Shown: positions 36,724 to 49,397, numbered from the stretch's first letter. The stretch: DNA of 64,000 nucleotides from Vicugna pacos (GCF_048564905.1 NC_132997.1:73544271-73608270); one strand, 5' to 3'. Notes: generated from the sequence alone by a model not told the origin. Program-made: numbers and translations.

Positions 36724-37385
36724 TACCATATGACCCAGGAATCCTGCTCCTGGGCATATATCCAGAAGGAACTCTACTCCAAAATGACACCTGCACCCCA
36801 GTGTTCATAGCAGCACTATTTACAATAGCCAAGACATGGAAACAGCCTAAATGTCCACCAACAGATGATTGGATAAAGAAGATGTTGTATATTTATACAA
36901 TGGAATACTATTCAGCAATAAAAACCAATAACATAACGCCATTTGCAGCAACATGGATGCTCCTGAAGAATGTCATTCTAAGTGAAGTAAGCCAGAAAGA
37001 GAAAGAAAAATACCATATGAGATCGCTCATATGTGGAATCTAAAACAAACAAACAAACAAACAAAGCATAAATACAAAACAGAAACAGACTCATTGACAT
37101 GGAATACAAACTTGTGGTTGCCAAGGGGGCTGGGGGTGGGAAGGGATAGACCAGGATTTCAAAATGTAGAATAGATAAACAAGATTATACTGTGTAGCAC
37201 AGGGAAATATATAAAAACTCTTATGGTAGCTCACAGAGAAAAAAATGTGACAATAAATATATATATGTTCACCTGTAACTGAAAAATTGTGTTGTACACT
37301 GGAATTTGACACAACATTGTAAAATTATTATAAAGCAATAAAAAAAGTTAAAAAAACAACAACCAAAAAAACACACAGAAGTCAT
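36711..37385 (+). mobile_element. Younger 5'-truncated L1 nested in older L1
   Basis: The insert runs about 36724-37372. It encodes the recognisable L1 ORF2 C-terminus (peptides [14 protein letters not shown] and YTMEYYSAIK) and ends in the lineage-type 3' terminus and A-rich tail. ACACAGAAATCAT (36711-36723) and ACACAGAAGTCAT (37373-37385) are its target-site duplication. Less decayed than the surrounding L1; the ORF2 reading frame is only a C-terminal remnant. Confidence 0.88.
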
Positions 37386-37870
37386 AAAAGATAAGTTTGA
37401 GATAAAGACTACATTAAAAAAAAACTATATGTTTGAAAAATACCAGCATTAACCAAATCAAAAGTCAGAGGACAAACTAGGGCAAGTGTTTGCAACTTAC
37501 ATGCAGGAAAAGGGCTAATTTTGTAATATGGAAACGAATCCCACAAGACAGTAAGAAGAATCCAATACACCCAATAGAAATAGACCAAAGGTATAAATAG
37601 GTGGTTTATAGAAATAGACATAGCCCTTAAATAGATGCAAAAGATTCATAAACTCACTTATGTTAAAGGAAATGCAAATGCAGACTCTACTGAGATAACC
37701 TTTTGTCATATGTCAGATTGACAAAGATCCCGAATAATATCTGATAATGCATTGTGTGTTAACAGTGTGAGGAAATGGTGTTAAATACAAGTGTAAATTA
37801 GTACATCCTCAATGGAGAACAATTTCCAGATGGTCAATATCTATAATAATTTAAATGCACATTTGGAGTA
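37373..37870 (+). mobile_element. Old L1 ORF2 fragment, right part
   Basis: AAAAGATAAGTTTGAGATAA, GAAATGCAAATGCAGACTCT and CTGAGATAACCTTTTGTCAT continue the ORF2 sequence broken at 36723. Confidence 0.7.
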
Positions 37871-37994
37871 TTTCAGTTACTTACATGTCATCAGATGTAA
37901 ATGATGGAGTTTAGACTGGGCTCCAAATCCCAGGCTATTGCACAGCACCAGAGCTGGAGGACCATGAGACCAGAGCAGCCTCTACCTATATTTT

Positions 37995-38215
37995 AAACAG
38001 ACATTCAATAAGTACCCGTGAGTGCAAGTAAAACCTTTAATTTTCATGACAAACTGGATGTTTATTATACATGTTTTATATATGAGGAGACTAGGCTCAG
38101 AGAGGTTAAGTCTCTTGCTCAAGGCCACACAGCTGCTAAATGGCAAAGCCAGACTCAAATCCAGAGCTGGACTCTTTCCTTACAGAACTGCTGCCTCCAG
38201 TGGCTGCCTCTGCCC
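37995..38215 (-). mobile_element. MIR SINE (antisense)
   Basis: AGGCTCAGAGAGGTTAAGTC, CAAGGCCACACAGCTGCTAA and TGGCAAAGCCAGACTCAAAT are a well-kept MIR core. Confidence 0.85.
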
Positions 38216-38529
38216 AGTTTATGCTGGAACCCCAAAAGCTCTGTAAGAGGAGGGACCCATGTTACATAGTGCTGCTCTTCAACATATGTTGGTCTAATAA
38301 ATGAGTGGTGTAATCCTATGGTCTCCTTTGTAGATAAAGAGGATGCTGCTCTTTTTCTGCACAAAAGGAAAAAAAATGACAAAGCAGAAAATGAAGGAGT
38401 GAATTTCAGAGACAGACAAACATTGAGCCTGTAACAATGGGTAAAAAACGAAAGCAAAACCAAAAAAATATTGTTTGTGTGGCCCATGCGTACATAGTTA
38501 CATAAATATTTGTTATTTACTTAGAACTT

Positions 38530-38712
38530 TGGTTCACAGCCCAGGCTGCACAATAGAACTAACTACCTGAGATTTTAAAATATCAGGAACCAGGCTCCAT
38601 CCCAGACTAGTGGAAACTGAATCTCAGAGGGTGGCAGTGGCGCTGGGCATCCGTGTGTTTTTTCACCAGCTTCGCAGTTAGCGTGTGCTGCCCAGATTGA
38701 GAAACTGCTGGA
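38530..38712 (+). mobile_element. MER5-family DNA transposon relic
   Basis: GGTTCACAGCCCAGGCTGCA, then AATCTCAGAGGGTGGCAGTG and a closing TTGAGAAACTGC, fits MER5A. Confidence 0.7.
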
Positions 38713-39714
38713 AGACTATTTTAAAATTTTTAAATAAGGTAATTTACTCACAATCAAATGCTCCAGACTTTCTGCAACAGGAATTTTGCTTTACAACCCA
38801 GAGATGTTTTAAGATAGAAAATAGTGACACCAAATGGTGACAACTAGAACTGCTATGCGTGGGGCAGCGGACTCTGGCCAGCTCACTGAGTGATGACAGC
38901 AGTTCCTAGGCAAACTGGCTTGTCAATGGCATTGCTGATGGGTTTCATTTTGCAGCATTTCCCATACGTGCATGTCAGGATTTGCCTCCAAGAAGCTGGT
39001 ATTCCTTCTCTGCCACCAGAATCCCAGACGGTGCCAGGTGCTGCCCCCGCTGGCCTGTGCTTCTAAGTTCTCGGTCTACAGTGTGTGGATGTATGTATAT
39101 ATACACAGGCACATGCGGATGGATTTATAAGCTCATGTGTCAGGGTGCAAGATCGCTTACCTTGCCTTATGTGTACAGAGAAAATGTGAGCTTTGTTATT
39201 TTGTCTATAGAAGAGCTGATTTTCTTTTTTCTTGCTGAAATGTGGGGAAAGAACTAAAATTTAGTCCCATCTGGCCATTTTGGTTCAATCCAAGAATTTA
39301 AACTGTCCCAATCAGGTAACTCAGTTTCTCCTTGGAAAACTCACAGAAATGTAACACCCTCCAAGATGGTGCCTGGGCATATGGCAGAAGCATGTGACCG
39401 TGGGTCTTTGTGGCATCTGGAACATCGTCTCATGGGGTGGTGACGAAGTGCAGCTAGTGCTCAAAGCGGGGCAGTGCCTTCTGCCGACGTCCTGCTTCGC
39501 GATGCCCTTGGGCAAGTGCTGGTTGGTGCAAATTTGACTTGTCCAGAATAGTGAGGAAAATGTTCTACCAATTAAGAAAGTAATGATTTCACTAAGCAAA
39601 TCTAAACACCAAAAAGGAGTAGGGAAGGAGTCTACGTCTCTCTATCTTTTTAGCTATTTATAAAGGAGGACAAAATAGAGTTAGCAATGGCGGCCACACA
39701 CACGAAATTCTAAG

Positions 39715-39890
39715 CCAGCAGTTTCTCAACCTTGGCAGCACAGGCGGGTGACGGTGGAGCTTGTTAAAAACACGGATGCCCAAAGTCACCCCCACCCCAC
39801 CCCGAGATTCAGATTCCGTTAGTCTGGGGTGGAGCCTGGTCCTTGAGATTTTAGAAGCTCAGGTAGTTCTATCGTGTAGCCAGGGTCATA
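39715..39890 (+). mobile_element. MER5-family DNA transposon relic
   Basis: CAGCAGTTTCTCAACCTTGG, GGAGCTTGTTAAAAACACGG, CCCGAGATTCAGATTCCGTT and GCCAGGGT near the end match MER5A. Confidence 0.8.
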
Positions 39891-39982
39891 ACCAAAGTCC
39901 TAAGTAGAGAAAAAATAAGTATGTAACAATGCATGCATGTAACAGATGACGCATTTTGGTTTCGCTTTTGTTTTTTACCCAC

Positions 39983-40356
39983 TGTGATGGGCTGAAATGT
40001 TTGTGTTGCCCCAAAATTCACAGGTTGAAGCTCTAATCTCCATTGTGATGGTATTTGGAGGTAAGGCTTTTGGGAGCCCATTAGGTCATGGGCTAATGAA
40101 GGTGGAACCCTCATAAGTGGAATTAGAGTCCTTATAAGAAGAGATACAAAAGACACGATCTCTCTCTCTCTGCCACATGAAGATATGACAAGGTGGCCGT
40201 CTGCATACCAGGAAGAGGGCCTTCCCTGGGAATCGTATCGGTCAGCACCTTTATCTTGGACTTCCCAGCCTCCAGAACTGTGAAAGAGAAATTTCTGTCG
40301 TTTAAGCCACCCAGTCTACGATATTTTTGTTATAGCAGCCTGTGCTGACTAAGACA
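39983..40356 (+). mobile_element. MLT1A/MST-type solo LTR fossil (ERVL-MaLR)
   Basis: The element is 374 bp, opening TGTGATGGGCTGAAATGT and closing GACTAAGACA, with MaLR landmarks GTGATGGTATTTGGAGGTAA, GAGTCCTTATAAGAAG and CTTCCCAGCCTCCAGAACTG. It is flanked by CCCAC and TCCAC, a plausible aged 5-bp target duplication. A solo LTR with no internal part; a fossil of roughly early placental-mammal age. Confidence 0.85.
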
Positions 40357-41209
40357 TCCACCATGCCCCAGGAGACTCTCACATCTAGAATTCACTGAGT
40401 TTTCTTCTCAGAGCTGCCAGCCTCTTCTTGCATTTTCCTGGAACTCTCCTCCTCTTAAGCTGTCTGAAGATAACCTCTTCCTTCAGCCAAAGTTCTTTCT
40501 TCTGGACCCTCTCCTGCCTTTTCTAATAAAGCTCAGACTTACCAGTAGAACATAGGTTTATTTTCTCTGAGACCAAGTAACCTGCTTACCTCAGAAAACT
40601 TTTGAAAGGAGCCAGGCTCTCTTACACCAGAGTAGCATAGAGTTTATACAAGTTAAAACATTTTGGTTAAATTTAATCACACCATTTAGCACCTAACTAC
40701 AAGCTTAACTACTGTCTCCACAGTTTTAAAACATTGCATATGATTTTTTTTCTATTTTTTGAAAGTGAACGATTGTTCACAAACCTTTCTGAAAAAAGAT
40801 TTTGAAATGTGATGTTGAAAGTGAGTCTCTGCTCCTCACCCTCTACATTATTCTCTTTGAGAAGCACACATTCAAAATAAATTTCTCAAAGTTGTTGCAT
40901 CAAGAATTGAGTTTCATACCATATTCACCTCTGTGAGGTTGTTTCTACTGGGCCTGAGTGGTTGAACCCCCTTTTCCTCCCAGGTGGTGATAAAAGACTT
41001 TCACTTCCTGGCAGGGAATAAGAGTGGGTTTTGGTTGCATCGCCAGCAAAACCAGCTTTAGAGAAATGGTTTGGCACAAACATCTGTGGGCCTGAGCTCT
41101 CTTCTGCGTTCCAGGGGTATGTCATCCACACAATTCTCATTGGTCTCCTGGATGAAAGCAGAAATGGGCTCTTAAACCTGTAATTAGGGACTGTCACTTA
41201 TGTGCATAG

Positions 41210-41345
41210 GCTCTGTAGAGTACACAAAGAAGTCAGGGACAGTCTCCTTGCCCTCAAGGAGGTTATGACCTAGGTGTCTACATGAAGAAGGGTAGTTAGG
41301 ATCAGGATAAGTGTCAGAGATGTGTTCTCAGGGCAAACTCCCAGG
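41210..41345 (-). mobile_element. L2 3' end (antisense)
   Basis: GGGACAGTCTCCTTGCCCTC, then AAGGAGGTTATGACCTAG, is the complement of the L2 3' region. Confidence 0.5.
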
Positions 41346-42169
41346 AAGCTGGCCATGAAATGGGAATTCGTGTGCGGGAAGTCTGCTGGGGATGCCCTTG
41401 GGATCAGCTCTGTGTGGGGGTGAAGGAAGGGGACTAGGTACAGGGTAGGGGGCACAGTTGTCCACCGTGCAGTCACAACATAGGACTCAGCCAATCCCAC
41501 AGGGTACTCTGGAACTGGGCGGGGGGCTCCTTCAGAATTGTCACCCCTTGAAACAAGATGGCCTTCATAACCCTCCCCCACCAGGAGTTGGATGCAGCTG
41601 TCCCCAGAAAGGGTCCTGACCTCAGGCCAGGTGGCTCCCTTTGGCATTGAGCCATCAGCTGGCAACACTCCCAGCAGCAGAGGAAATGGGTGCCTCAGCC
41701 CTGAGGGGGGCTCTAGGCAGCAGCACACCACAGCACCCACTGCAGGGGTAGTGGTGACCTTGGTGGTACATGCATGTTGACAGCAGGAGACGGGGAATGG
41801 CCCATTCCTAAGGGACAAGGAGCAGTCGGGGAATTTGAACGATATCAGTATCATCAGCCGGGGTTTGCTATTCATTTCACTTTGATGTAAGACCTTCTCA
41901 GACGCCTAGAGTTACAAATTCTACTGTAGCATAATATTTGCCCCATAAAATCCAGTAAAGAATAACTGAAAAATTCAACTGATTCTTTTCAAACCAAAAA
42001 GGTCAAACACATTCCAAGTTTGGTTTAATTCTATACATTGTACAATTTTGGTTAGGGTCCTATTGTTTTCCAAATCACTGTCTAATTGATTGTTAGATTG
42101 TCTTTTTAAGGTTGTTTCTTTAGGATTTGCCTCCTTGGCCTGTCACATTTACCCCTCGTCTCCATTCCT

Positions 42170-42480
42170 ACTGTCATTAGCTTCTTTCAGCTCTTTGCTC
42201 AAATGTCACCTCCTCAGTGAAGCCTTCTGATGATCTGACTTAAAATTGCCTGTCAGCCCTGCCATGTCCCCTTTATTCTTCCACAGCACTTATGACCATC
42301 TGGCCTGCTCAAGCCTATCTGTTATATTTATTGTTTGTTTCCCTCTCATAGAATGTAAATTCCATGAGGGCTGGGATAGCCTGCTTTATTCACTCCGTAT
42401 TCTTGTTGTGTAGAATAGCGCCTGTAACATAGCCACACAGTAAAATACTTGCAAATGAATGATGAGCAAATAAATGAACG
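42170..42480 (+). mobile_element. L2 3' end
   Basis: GCTCAAATGTCACCTCCTCA, CCACAGCACTTATGACCATC, GAATGTAAATTCCATGAGGG and a closing AATGATGAGCAAATAAATG match the L2 consensus closely. Confidence 0.85.
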
Positions 42481-42499
42481 AGTAACCCCAGTCTGGGCT

Positions 42500-42700
42500 T
42501 CTACCAGCTCTCTCCTTTGGTCTCCACATCTCCCAGCTGTCCCCCCTTCCTAGACTATTGTACACGTCTCTGCTGGGCTGACCTGTTCCTGACACTGTTC
42601 TGCTCAGAAGCTCTGTGTGGCTTCCTAATGCCAGCTCAGGCTGTCGCGCTCTCAGAGAGCTGGCGCTTCCCTCCTGGCCGTGGACAGGCTCTGTCCTCTG
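42500..42700 (+). mobile_element. Possible second L2 fragment
   Basis: TCTCCACATCTCCCAGCTGT, CCTAGACTATTGTACACGTC and GTGGCTTCCTAATGCC resemble the L2 segment upstream of the 3' end. Confidence 0.4.
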
Positions 42701-44029
42701 TGAGCGTCATTCCTGCCTCTTCCTTCCCCTCTCTCCTCGGAATTCCTCCAGCAGGAGACTGTAAGAGGGGCAAGTTAAATATCCTCCAGCGTGCTCTGAA
42801 GAGTGAGAGTGAGGACAAATGTTCAGGGACTTCACTGAGCCTGACCTCTTTACAGATGACCACCATTTCTGCTCCACCATCGTAGTACGATTCTGTCAGC
42901 AACTTCTCAGTTAAATAAATTATAGATTTCCTGAAGGTAGGAGCAAAAAATCAGGCCAGATTCCCCCAGTTCACTGGAAATGAAGCTGATCTAGTGACTT
43001 AGATCACAGTGATGTATTGGAGCCAGCTAGTGCCAGCCGACAAGAACCAAAGGTTAAATGTTCTGGAACTCTGAGAGCTGACTGTTAAACATTCACACAC
43101 TCCCGGCTTCCTGGCAGACTCCTGTGCTTCTTTCTGGTTTGCAATCCAGAGGGGATAGTGATGTTACTGGTTACCTTGGAAACACCACCGAGTGAGAAGG
43201 AGAGAGTGAGAAGGATCTGGGGAGAGAGGTGGAGGAGCAGTTTGGGGTGTGAGGATGAGGAGTTCTGTTTTAGGCATTTTGAGTAAGACCCATAAGAGGA
43301 ACCTAAATGCACCAGGCATTGGAGGGAGCGGGCTGGGCTGGAGATAAAGATTGGGAAACCCCGGGTGCGGGCAGCACTGGAGGGCTTCCCCGGGGGCCCA
43401 GCAGCCATTGCTGGCCCCGGGCCACCCACCCGTGGCCAACAGCACGGTCACCAGGGCCTGCCACGCACTTCAGGCTCTGCGCAGATTCTCCCCTGCTGTC
43501 CCAGCGCGCAGTCTGTGGTTGCCTCCCGCCTGGCTTATTCCAGCCCTCTCCCAGTTCCTTCCCTTCTCTCTCCCTGTCCGATTCGCCCCATGCATTACCG
43601 CCTGGCTGGTTTTCCTGAGGTTCCCTTTCATCACATTCTGCCTTTGCTCGAACACCTTCAACAGCTCCCACAGCTTTGCCAGTAAAATCCCAGCTCTTCT
43701 ATTCAAGCTCTCCCTCGAGGCAAATACCTGTGCTTTCTCACCTCCATGCTTGACGCTGACACTTCGACCCACCACTTTGTGTACAGCTGGACTTGAATAA
43801 ATATTTTTGAAGAAAGACTAGAAGTTACAAGTAAGCTGCTGTGTTCCCTCAATTCCCTTGCTCTTGTCATCATTTCTCACCTGGTAGATGAAGGTGAAAC
43901 CTCAAGTTATAACTAAAATATTTAATTTTCTTGCATTTATTGGCATCAAGAATACAAAGCTATGGATTGCTTCTCAGTGGCAAGAAGCAAATTTTCCAAG
44001 ATTTTTGCCATTCAAGAAACTCTGCAAGT

Positions 44030-44260
44030 TTTCCCAAGGAGGCAGTTCTAAGCTCCAGAAAACACTTGCTGCCAAGAACCAAACACAGCTGTTCAGGCAG
44101 CAGAGGAAGCTGGTAAGAAACCAAACCAAAACAAAACCCTGCCTGCACATTTGAAGATGGCAGAGTTCCCAGAGCTACAGCTTGAAATGAGTAGATGATA
44201 CAAGACTTTTGATATTAAAGAAAATAAAACTGCCGGAAGCAGAAGTTTTCTCTCTCAAAC
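44030..44260 (+). repeat. Unassigned ~230-bp element, copy A
   Basis: It shares with 52340-52580 the blocks ACAGCTGTTCAGGCAGCAGA, GAAGCTGGT, GGCAGAGTTCCCAG and AAATAAAACTGCCGGAAGCA. One frame in both copies reads QLFR-x-QRKLV. No family recognised. Confidence 0.6.
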
Positions 44261-44639
44261 TGACTTTTTTCTAATGCACATAAACGGAAGAACAACAGGA
44301 CTTCTGGGGAGAAAAATAATGGCTGGTGACGGGAAGAAGCCCACTTCTCTTCTCATCTCTACCTGCAGCCCTCTCCTTTCTTTCCTGCCCCAGACACTCA
44401 CACTCAATAAGGGTCTCTAAGATTGATCACTTGGATACCAAGTATTCCCCAAGTGGAAAAATCAATCATTATTAAACGAAGAAAAGCAGCAGCGGCATAG
44501 ACACCCGAGCGTGGCGGCCAGTGGCCAGGTGTGCTGTCATCACCCACCCGAGCCAGGACCACGGGCTGTGCCTCCAGCACCCGGGAATGGCAGACCCAGG
44601 GGAGGGCAGGATAGGGACCGAGCCTCAGCCACCCTGAGC

Positions 44640-44790
44640 CAGGTGGCTATGTTCATGGTGTCTTATTCATCACTTACAATGCAATGAAGTTGGCACCGTC
44701 ACTGCCGTTTTATAAATCGGAAGCTGAGAATCCCACAAGTGAAGTGACTTGCCCAAGATCACACACCTGCTGAGTGGCAGGTGGTTACCA
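44640..44790 (-). mobile_element. MIR SINE (antisense)
   Basis: AAGTGAAGTGACTTGCCCAA, GATCACACACCTGCTGAGTG and GCAGGTGG are MIR core wording. Confidence 0.75.
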
Positions 44791-45274
44791 GGCTGCTCTC
44801 ATGCCAAGCCCCAGGCTAAGGGCGTACGTAACTGTCAGCACTCGTGGTGTTCAACAAGGTGCGCTAAGTGTTCTAGAAAACAAACAAACAATACAAGCAA
44901 GTTGGGAATACACTGGGCCAACAAAGTTAACCAGGTTTCTTTACTGCAAGGCTTCCCAAAGTCTTTAATGTTCTAACACACATAAAGTTTGTCTGGTTTC
45001 CCTTAATGCACTACAGAAATTTTGGTTTTGCAGGGAACACTTCATGAGACTGGTGTCACCCAGAACCTCTGTTGGGAATCATTACAGGACACTCTTCCAG
45101 TCTCACTGAGATCCTGGGTCTGTTCTTCTGTGGACCTGACACCACTTTTGGAAGAGTCTAGGGAAATCAAAAGGCCAGTGGGATGTACTCTGACAGAAAT
45201 ACATCTCAAGTGTATGGGAACACCAGAGGGGACAGGGGAGGGAAGGGGGCAAGACTGAACTATTATAATGACAA

Positions 45275-45490
45275 TGAACACTTCTTAGCGCTTGCTGCCT
45301 GCCGGGACTCTTTGAAGTAATTATTTAGTCCTTACAACCACCTATAAGATAGAAATCATTATAACCCCCATTGCACAGATGAGTGGTTTGAGGCACAGAG
45401 AGGTTTGATAACTTACCCAAGGTCACACAGCTCATAAATGTCTGGATGTTGAATTCTGGCTCCTTTACAACTGCGTTTTACTTGCTCACA
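45275..45490 (-). mobile_element. MIR SINE (antisense)
   Basis: TTAGTCCTTACAACCACCTA, GAGGCACAGAGAGGTTTGAT and AACTTACCCAAGGTCACACA form a well-preserved MIR. Confidence 0.85.
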
Positions 45491-45639
45491 TTGAAGAGAC
45501 ATTTAGGTGGGAACTTGTAGGGTAGAGAAGGGAGAACATGGCAGAAGATTCACATCATAGTTATCCAAAGAGAATGAAAGCTTAACAATAACACCAAGTT
45601 AGATTTGATTTCTACTTTATTCTAAATTTACTGTTGCCT

Positions 45640-45760
45640 GCTGTACAAGGTGCTATGTTAGGTGCTGGGGATTCAGATGTTAATACAACCTACAAGATCT
45701 GCCCCAGTAGGATTTACAGTCCAGTGGAAGGTACACACAAGGGAGCAGAGCATTGCAACA
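45640..45760 (-). mobile_element. L2 3' end (antisense)
   Basis: GTTAGGTGCTGGGGATTCAG, then GATCTGCCCCAGTAGGATTT and ACAGTCCAGTGG, is L2 complement wording. Confidence 0.6.
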
Positions 45761-46139
45761 CAGGATAACATGTTCTCTTCTGGGCAAGGAGACACAGGAG
45801 ACTGTGGGAGCAGGGAGGGCATCTGACCCAAACTGAGAATAGCCCGTGGACACTGTAAAGGACCTTCCCTTCTCTATGATGCTTGAAAGAAGGAACAGTT
45901 GGTGTGGAGTTATTTCAGGGGGAGCAGATCTTCTTGTCTCCAGGACCACAGCCACAGCTTGGGATTCTAGCAAGGGCCCAGATGGCCAGACCATTGTACA
46001 GGGTGGTCTCTTGGAGCTTCTCCTCTGGGAAGGGCAGGGCTCTGGTCCTCCTGAATCTCTGCCCCAGGATTAGTGCGGATGTGGTAACATCCCCTAGACT
46101 AGGAGTCTCCACAGCCATCAGCCAGCACGTAGCTTGATC

Positions 46140-46510
46140 CCGGGCACGGCAGGAACCGGAGCACTCCCCCCGAATCCCATGTGCTCCCCTGCATTTCCAA
46201 GCCCTGCTGCAGTCAGGTGGGACTGTGTGACCAGCTCTGGCCAATGCTAATGTGTGGATTATTTCTGAGACAAAGTATTTAGTTGTGGATGCAAGACAAC
46301 CCCCTCCCAGTGCCCCTTTCCTGCCACAGTGACCAAGATGGCTGAGCCGGTGGTACAGGCACAAAAACATGAAGCCTCCCTCAGCCCAAGTCTTGAGTGG
46401 AACCGAACCCTCTACCGACAAACAGCATGAGAGAAAAATTAACTTGCCGTGTGAAAGCATTGAGATTTGGGGGTTATTGATCAATAATACTGGACTGGCG
46501 GTGTTCGATA
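46140..46510 (+). mobile_element. Possible LTR-type or MER fossil
   Basis: GGGACTGTGTGACCAGCTCT and GCATTGAGATTTGGGGGTTA resemble old mammalian LTR-type repeats. Family not named; broken. Confidence 0.3.
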
Positions 46511-46604
46511 TCTGGTGCAAATAGCTCCAGAAAATGATGGTTCAGTAGGAAGAAATTAATTCATTCCTGCCATTAGCAGCAACATCACTGAGATGTAATA
46601 GGAA

Positions 46605-46740
46605 AAATTGACCTCTGTCTAGTGCTTCATGATAGTCAAGGCATTTTCATGGGCATGATTTAATTTAATTGCTGAAACAGCAAGGAGATGTCAGTGAACT
46701 CAGACCCGTTTTAACCAGTTTTAAGGTGAGGCTGCAGGAT
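46605..46740 (-). mobile_element. Possible MIR (antisense)
   Basis: AGTGCTTCATGATAGTCAAG, then GGGCATGATTTAATTTAATT, keeps only the distal MIR pattern. Confidence 0.35.
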
Positions 46741-47129
46741 TTCATACCCCCTTTCACCAAGCCATGGTGGTGGCTTCAGCCCTCATAACTGTCACCTGAG
46801 CACAGGTCATGTTGGAAAGGACCCTCAGAGGCAGGAGGAAGGACTTGGAAGCCACCAGCTCCCTCCCCAGATTCAGCTTCAGTAAGTTATCCAGAGCCGG
46901 CAGAGTTACATGGCCCCTTCCAGTCCTCAGCACAGGAACATGTGTTCTGATAATTACAGCACAGAAGGGAGGGACAAACACATGTTTTATGTAAAAATCA
47001 TATCTTCCTGCCAGGCAAGCCTCCACTGAACTGGGATTCCTGTGCTGACTCCCAGCGACCTTACTGTCTTTGAATCACAGCTTCTCACTAAGGCCACATG
47101 GTGTCAACTCAAGGTAATACTTTTAAAGT

Positions 47130-47580
47130 CATTTGTTTTTGTGGATACAAAGATTGTTCATGTTCATTGTAGAAAATTTATAAAATGTAGAAAAGAAAAA
47201 AATAGAAATCTTGCCTAAACTCAACAACCAGTGACACCCACTGTTACAATCTTGGGCTTGCTATGCACCTTTCCAGTTTTCTCTGCCAAAATTGTTGTCA
47301 TCCAGTAAGTACTATTTTGTAAACTGATTTTACAATCATTATATTGTGATCACTTACCCATGTTAATTTAATATTCTCATATGACCTGATTTTTAGTGTC
47401 TGCATAGTGTTCTGTCATACTATATCATCCCCCTGTTATTGGACATTCGTATTTTTAAAAACGTCCCTGCACAGATAAAGTTGTGATTCACGTCATAGTG
47501 CATACATCTTAGTACATCCATGTGACTCTTTCCTACAAAAACTGAAATCCTGGGTCAAGGAATTTGGACATCTTAAAGAC
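47130..47580. mobile_element. Possible old LINE fragment
   Basis: CATTGTAGAAAATTTATAAA, CCAGTGACACCCACTGTTAC and CAAAAACTGAAATCCTGGGT are typical of an ancient LINE-type repeat; subfamily uncertain. Confidence 0.4.
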
Positions 47581-48544
47581 TTTTTCACACTCATGTCAGA
47601 TTTCCCCATAGAATGAGTAGGCCTCCAGCAGGATAGGTGAGTCTCCATCTCCTACACCCTCACTTTCATTGGACAACGTATCAGTCAGGGTCCAGTTAGG
47701 AAAAAGGAAAACACACTAAGCATTTCAACAAAGAGAATTTATCACCGGGGATTTGTTTTACAGGCATCAGAGGGCTACAAAATGAAATGAAAACACTGAG
47801 ATAACTCAGAGTAACTGCAGGAAGCATGTCCCACCCCTAGGGCTGCAGGAACAAAGAGGTAGAGCAAGAATTGTTGAAATTTGTAAGTTTGAAGCAGGTG
47901 GTCCCCATGGAGCTGGAATGCAGATCTCTGAGGAAAGGCTGCAGCTTGCTGCTGCTGGTGCCGTAGGAGTTCATAGAAAAATCCATGCAGAACTCTGAGA
48001 GGTAAATGTTCCTGGCTAGTGTTGGTACCTGTGAAGGGTATGATGAAGTGATGTCTAATGGGGGGGGGGGAGGTGGAGTAGGGTGGGGGAAGATTAAAAA
48101 AAATTGGAGATGCCAGTGTGAAGAACCATTACTGAGAAGACCCTGACAGTATCAGCAAGCAAACCAAAAGGACCAGGTCCTTCTCTTCTTTCCAGTCTTG
48201 CAGTCTCTCTCTAGTGCCCACTACGGACAGAGTCTAACATGGAGCCAGCTGACATGAGAGATGGGGTTTGCACGGTCCCAGCCCCAACCTCACAGAGCAG
48301 AGCATAGAAAGGGAGACTTCTTGGTTGAGAGACAATAGCCTAATAACCACATATCATTTTTATTTTTCATCACATCACATATTTAATTTTTGATAGTCAT
48401 CTTTTCAATACTAATGATTCAAAGCAAATTAAATAAGAGTGGTTAGTATAATATTTTGATGACTTAATAGCTTTATAAAACACAGGTTTGATTTCAGATC
48501 AAACTGGAACTTCTCTAAAAGCAAAACACCAAGTCACTACCAAC

Positions 48545-48760
48545 TGACATTTATTTAAAGTACTTCCTCTGTGCCGAGCATTCCTCTCAGCAGGCCTGTG
48601 TGTTACCTCCGTTACTCCTCATTTTACAGTTGGGGAAATCTGAGGCTTAGAGAAGTGAAGCAACTTGCTCAAGGTCACAGCTTTGAAACAATGACGAAGA
48701 GATTTGTACTGACAGCCTGATGTCAGAGCCTGAGCTCTCAGCCACGTCTCTGCACTTCTC
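48545..48760 (-). mobile_element. MIR SINE (antisense)
   Basis: CTCATTTTACAGTTGGGGAA, GGCTTAGAGAAGTGAAGCAA and CTTGCTCAAGGTCACAG are clear MIR wording. Confidence 0.85.
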
Positions 48761-49397
48761 CATCCCCTTTACCTTTTAGGTGACACACTGGTTCTTCCTC
48801 TGGCCAGGCCCTGTGGGTGAATATAACAATCCCAGATTCTTGCCAGAATCTTGCTTACTCCATGCTGTGGGGCCAGTTGGTAATTAAGACTGCATTCTCA
48901 TGTGATGCATTCAGCACTCCAGTAACCAAAACCATACCGGTGAGGACCACAGGGGGATCTCATCCCCAGATTTTAATCTTTGACAAGCAATCACAGCACC
49001 CTGGACCGGCAGAGCTGCAGTAAAGGTCTTTACCAGCTGTTTGAATCTCTTGTAGGACATTTCAATAAACAGTTGTTTGGACTTTATTTGAACAATTTTC
49101 ATGACCTGTAATATCCCACTGTGCCATGTGGCTTCTCTATTTTCAGATAGCCCTAGTTAATAAAAAGTTCTTACTTGCAGAGAGTTAAATCTGTTACTCG
49201 AACTTTTGATCGTTTCCCCTTGAGCAACATGGACAGCTTTGCAAATGCTTGAAGGCAGCTATCACATCAGTTTCCCCTGGTGTCATGGTGAAGAGCTCAT
49301 GTACTTCTGAAAGTTGCAACGGTCTCAAACATGGCAGCATGGATGAGCAGAGCTCAGATTTGTTATTGGGGAAGACACATGTAGAGGAATGCTTCTT

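Noticed and set aside
36801-37043. 80-codon ORF with clear protein similarity
   Set aside because: It is the L1 ORF2 C-terminus within the truncated insertion, not a host gene.
41270-41875. 201-codon minus-strand ORF
   Set aside because: No recognisable domain and no splice framing. It overlaps an antisense L2 end and looks like a chance open frame in GC-richer DNA.
43000-43060. CACAGTG heptamers as cryptic V(D)J recombination signals near DNTT
   Set aside because: No ACAAAAACC-like nonamer at 12- or 23-bp spacing was seen; heptamers alone occur by chance.
45915-46520. 201-codon minus-strand ORF
   Set aside because: It covers a probable old LTR-type or MER relic, and the translation shows no family.
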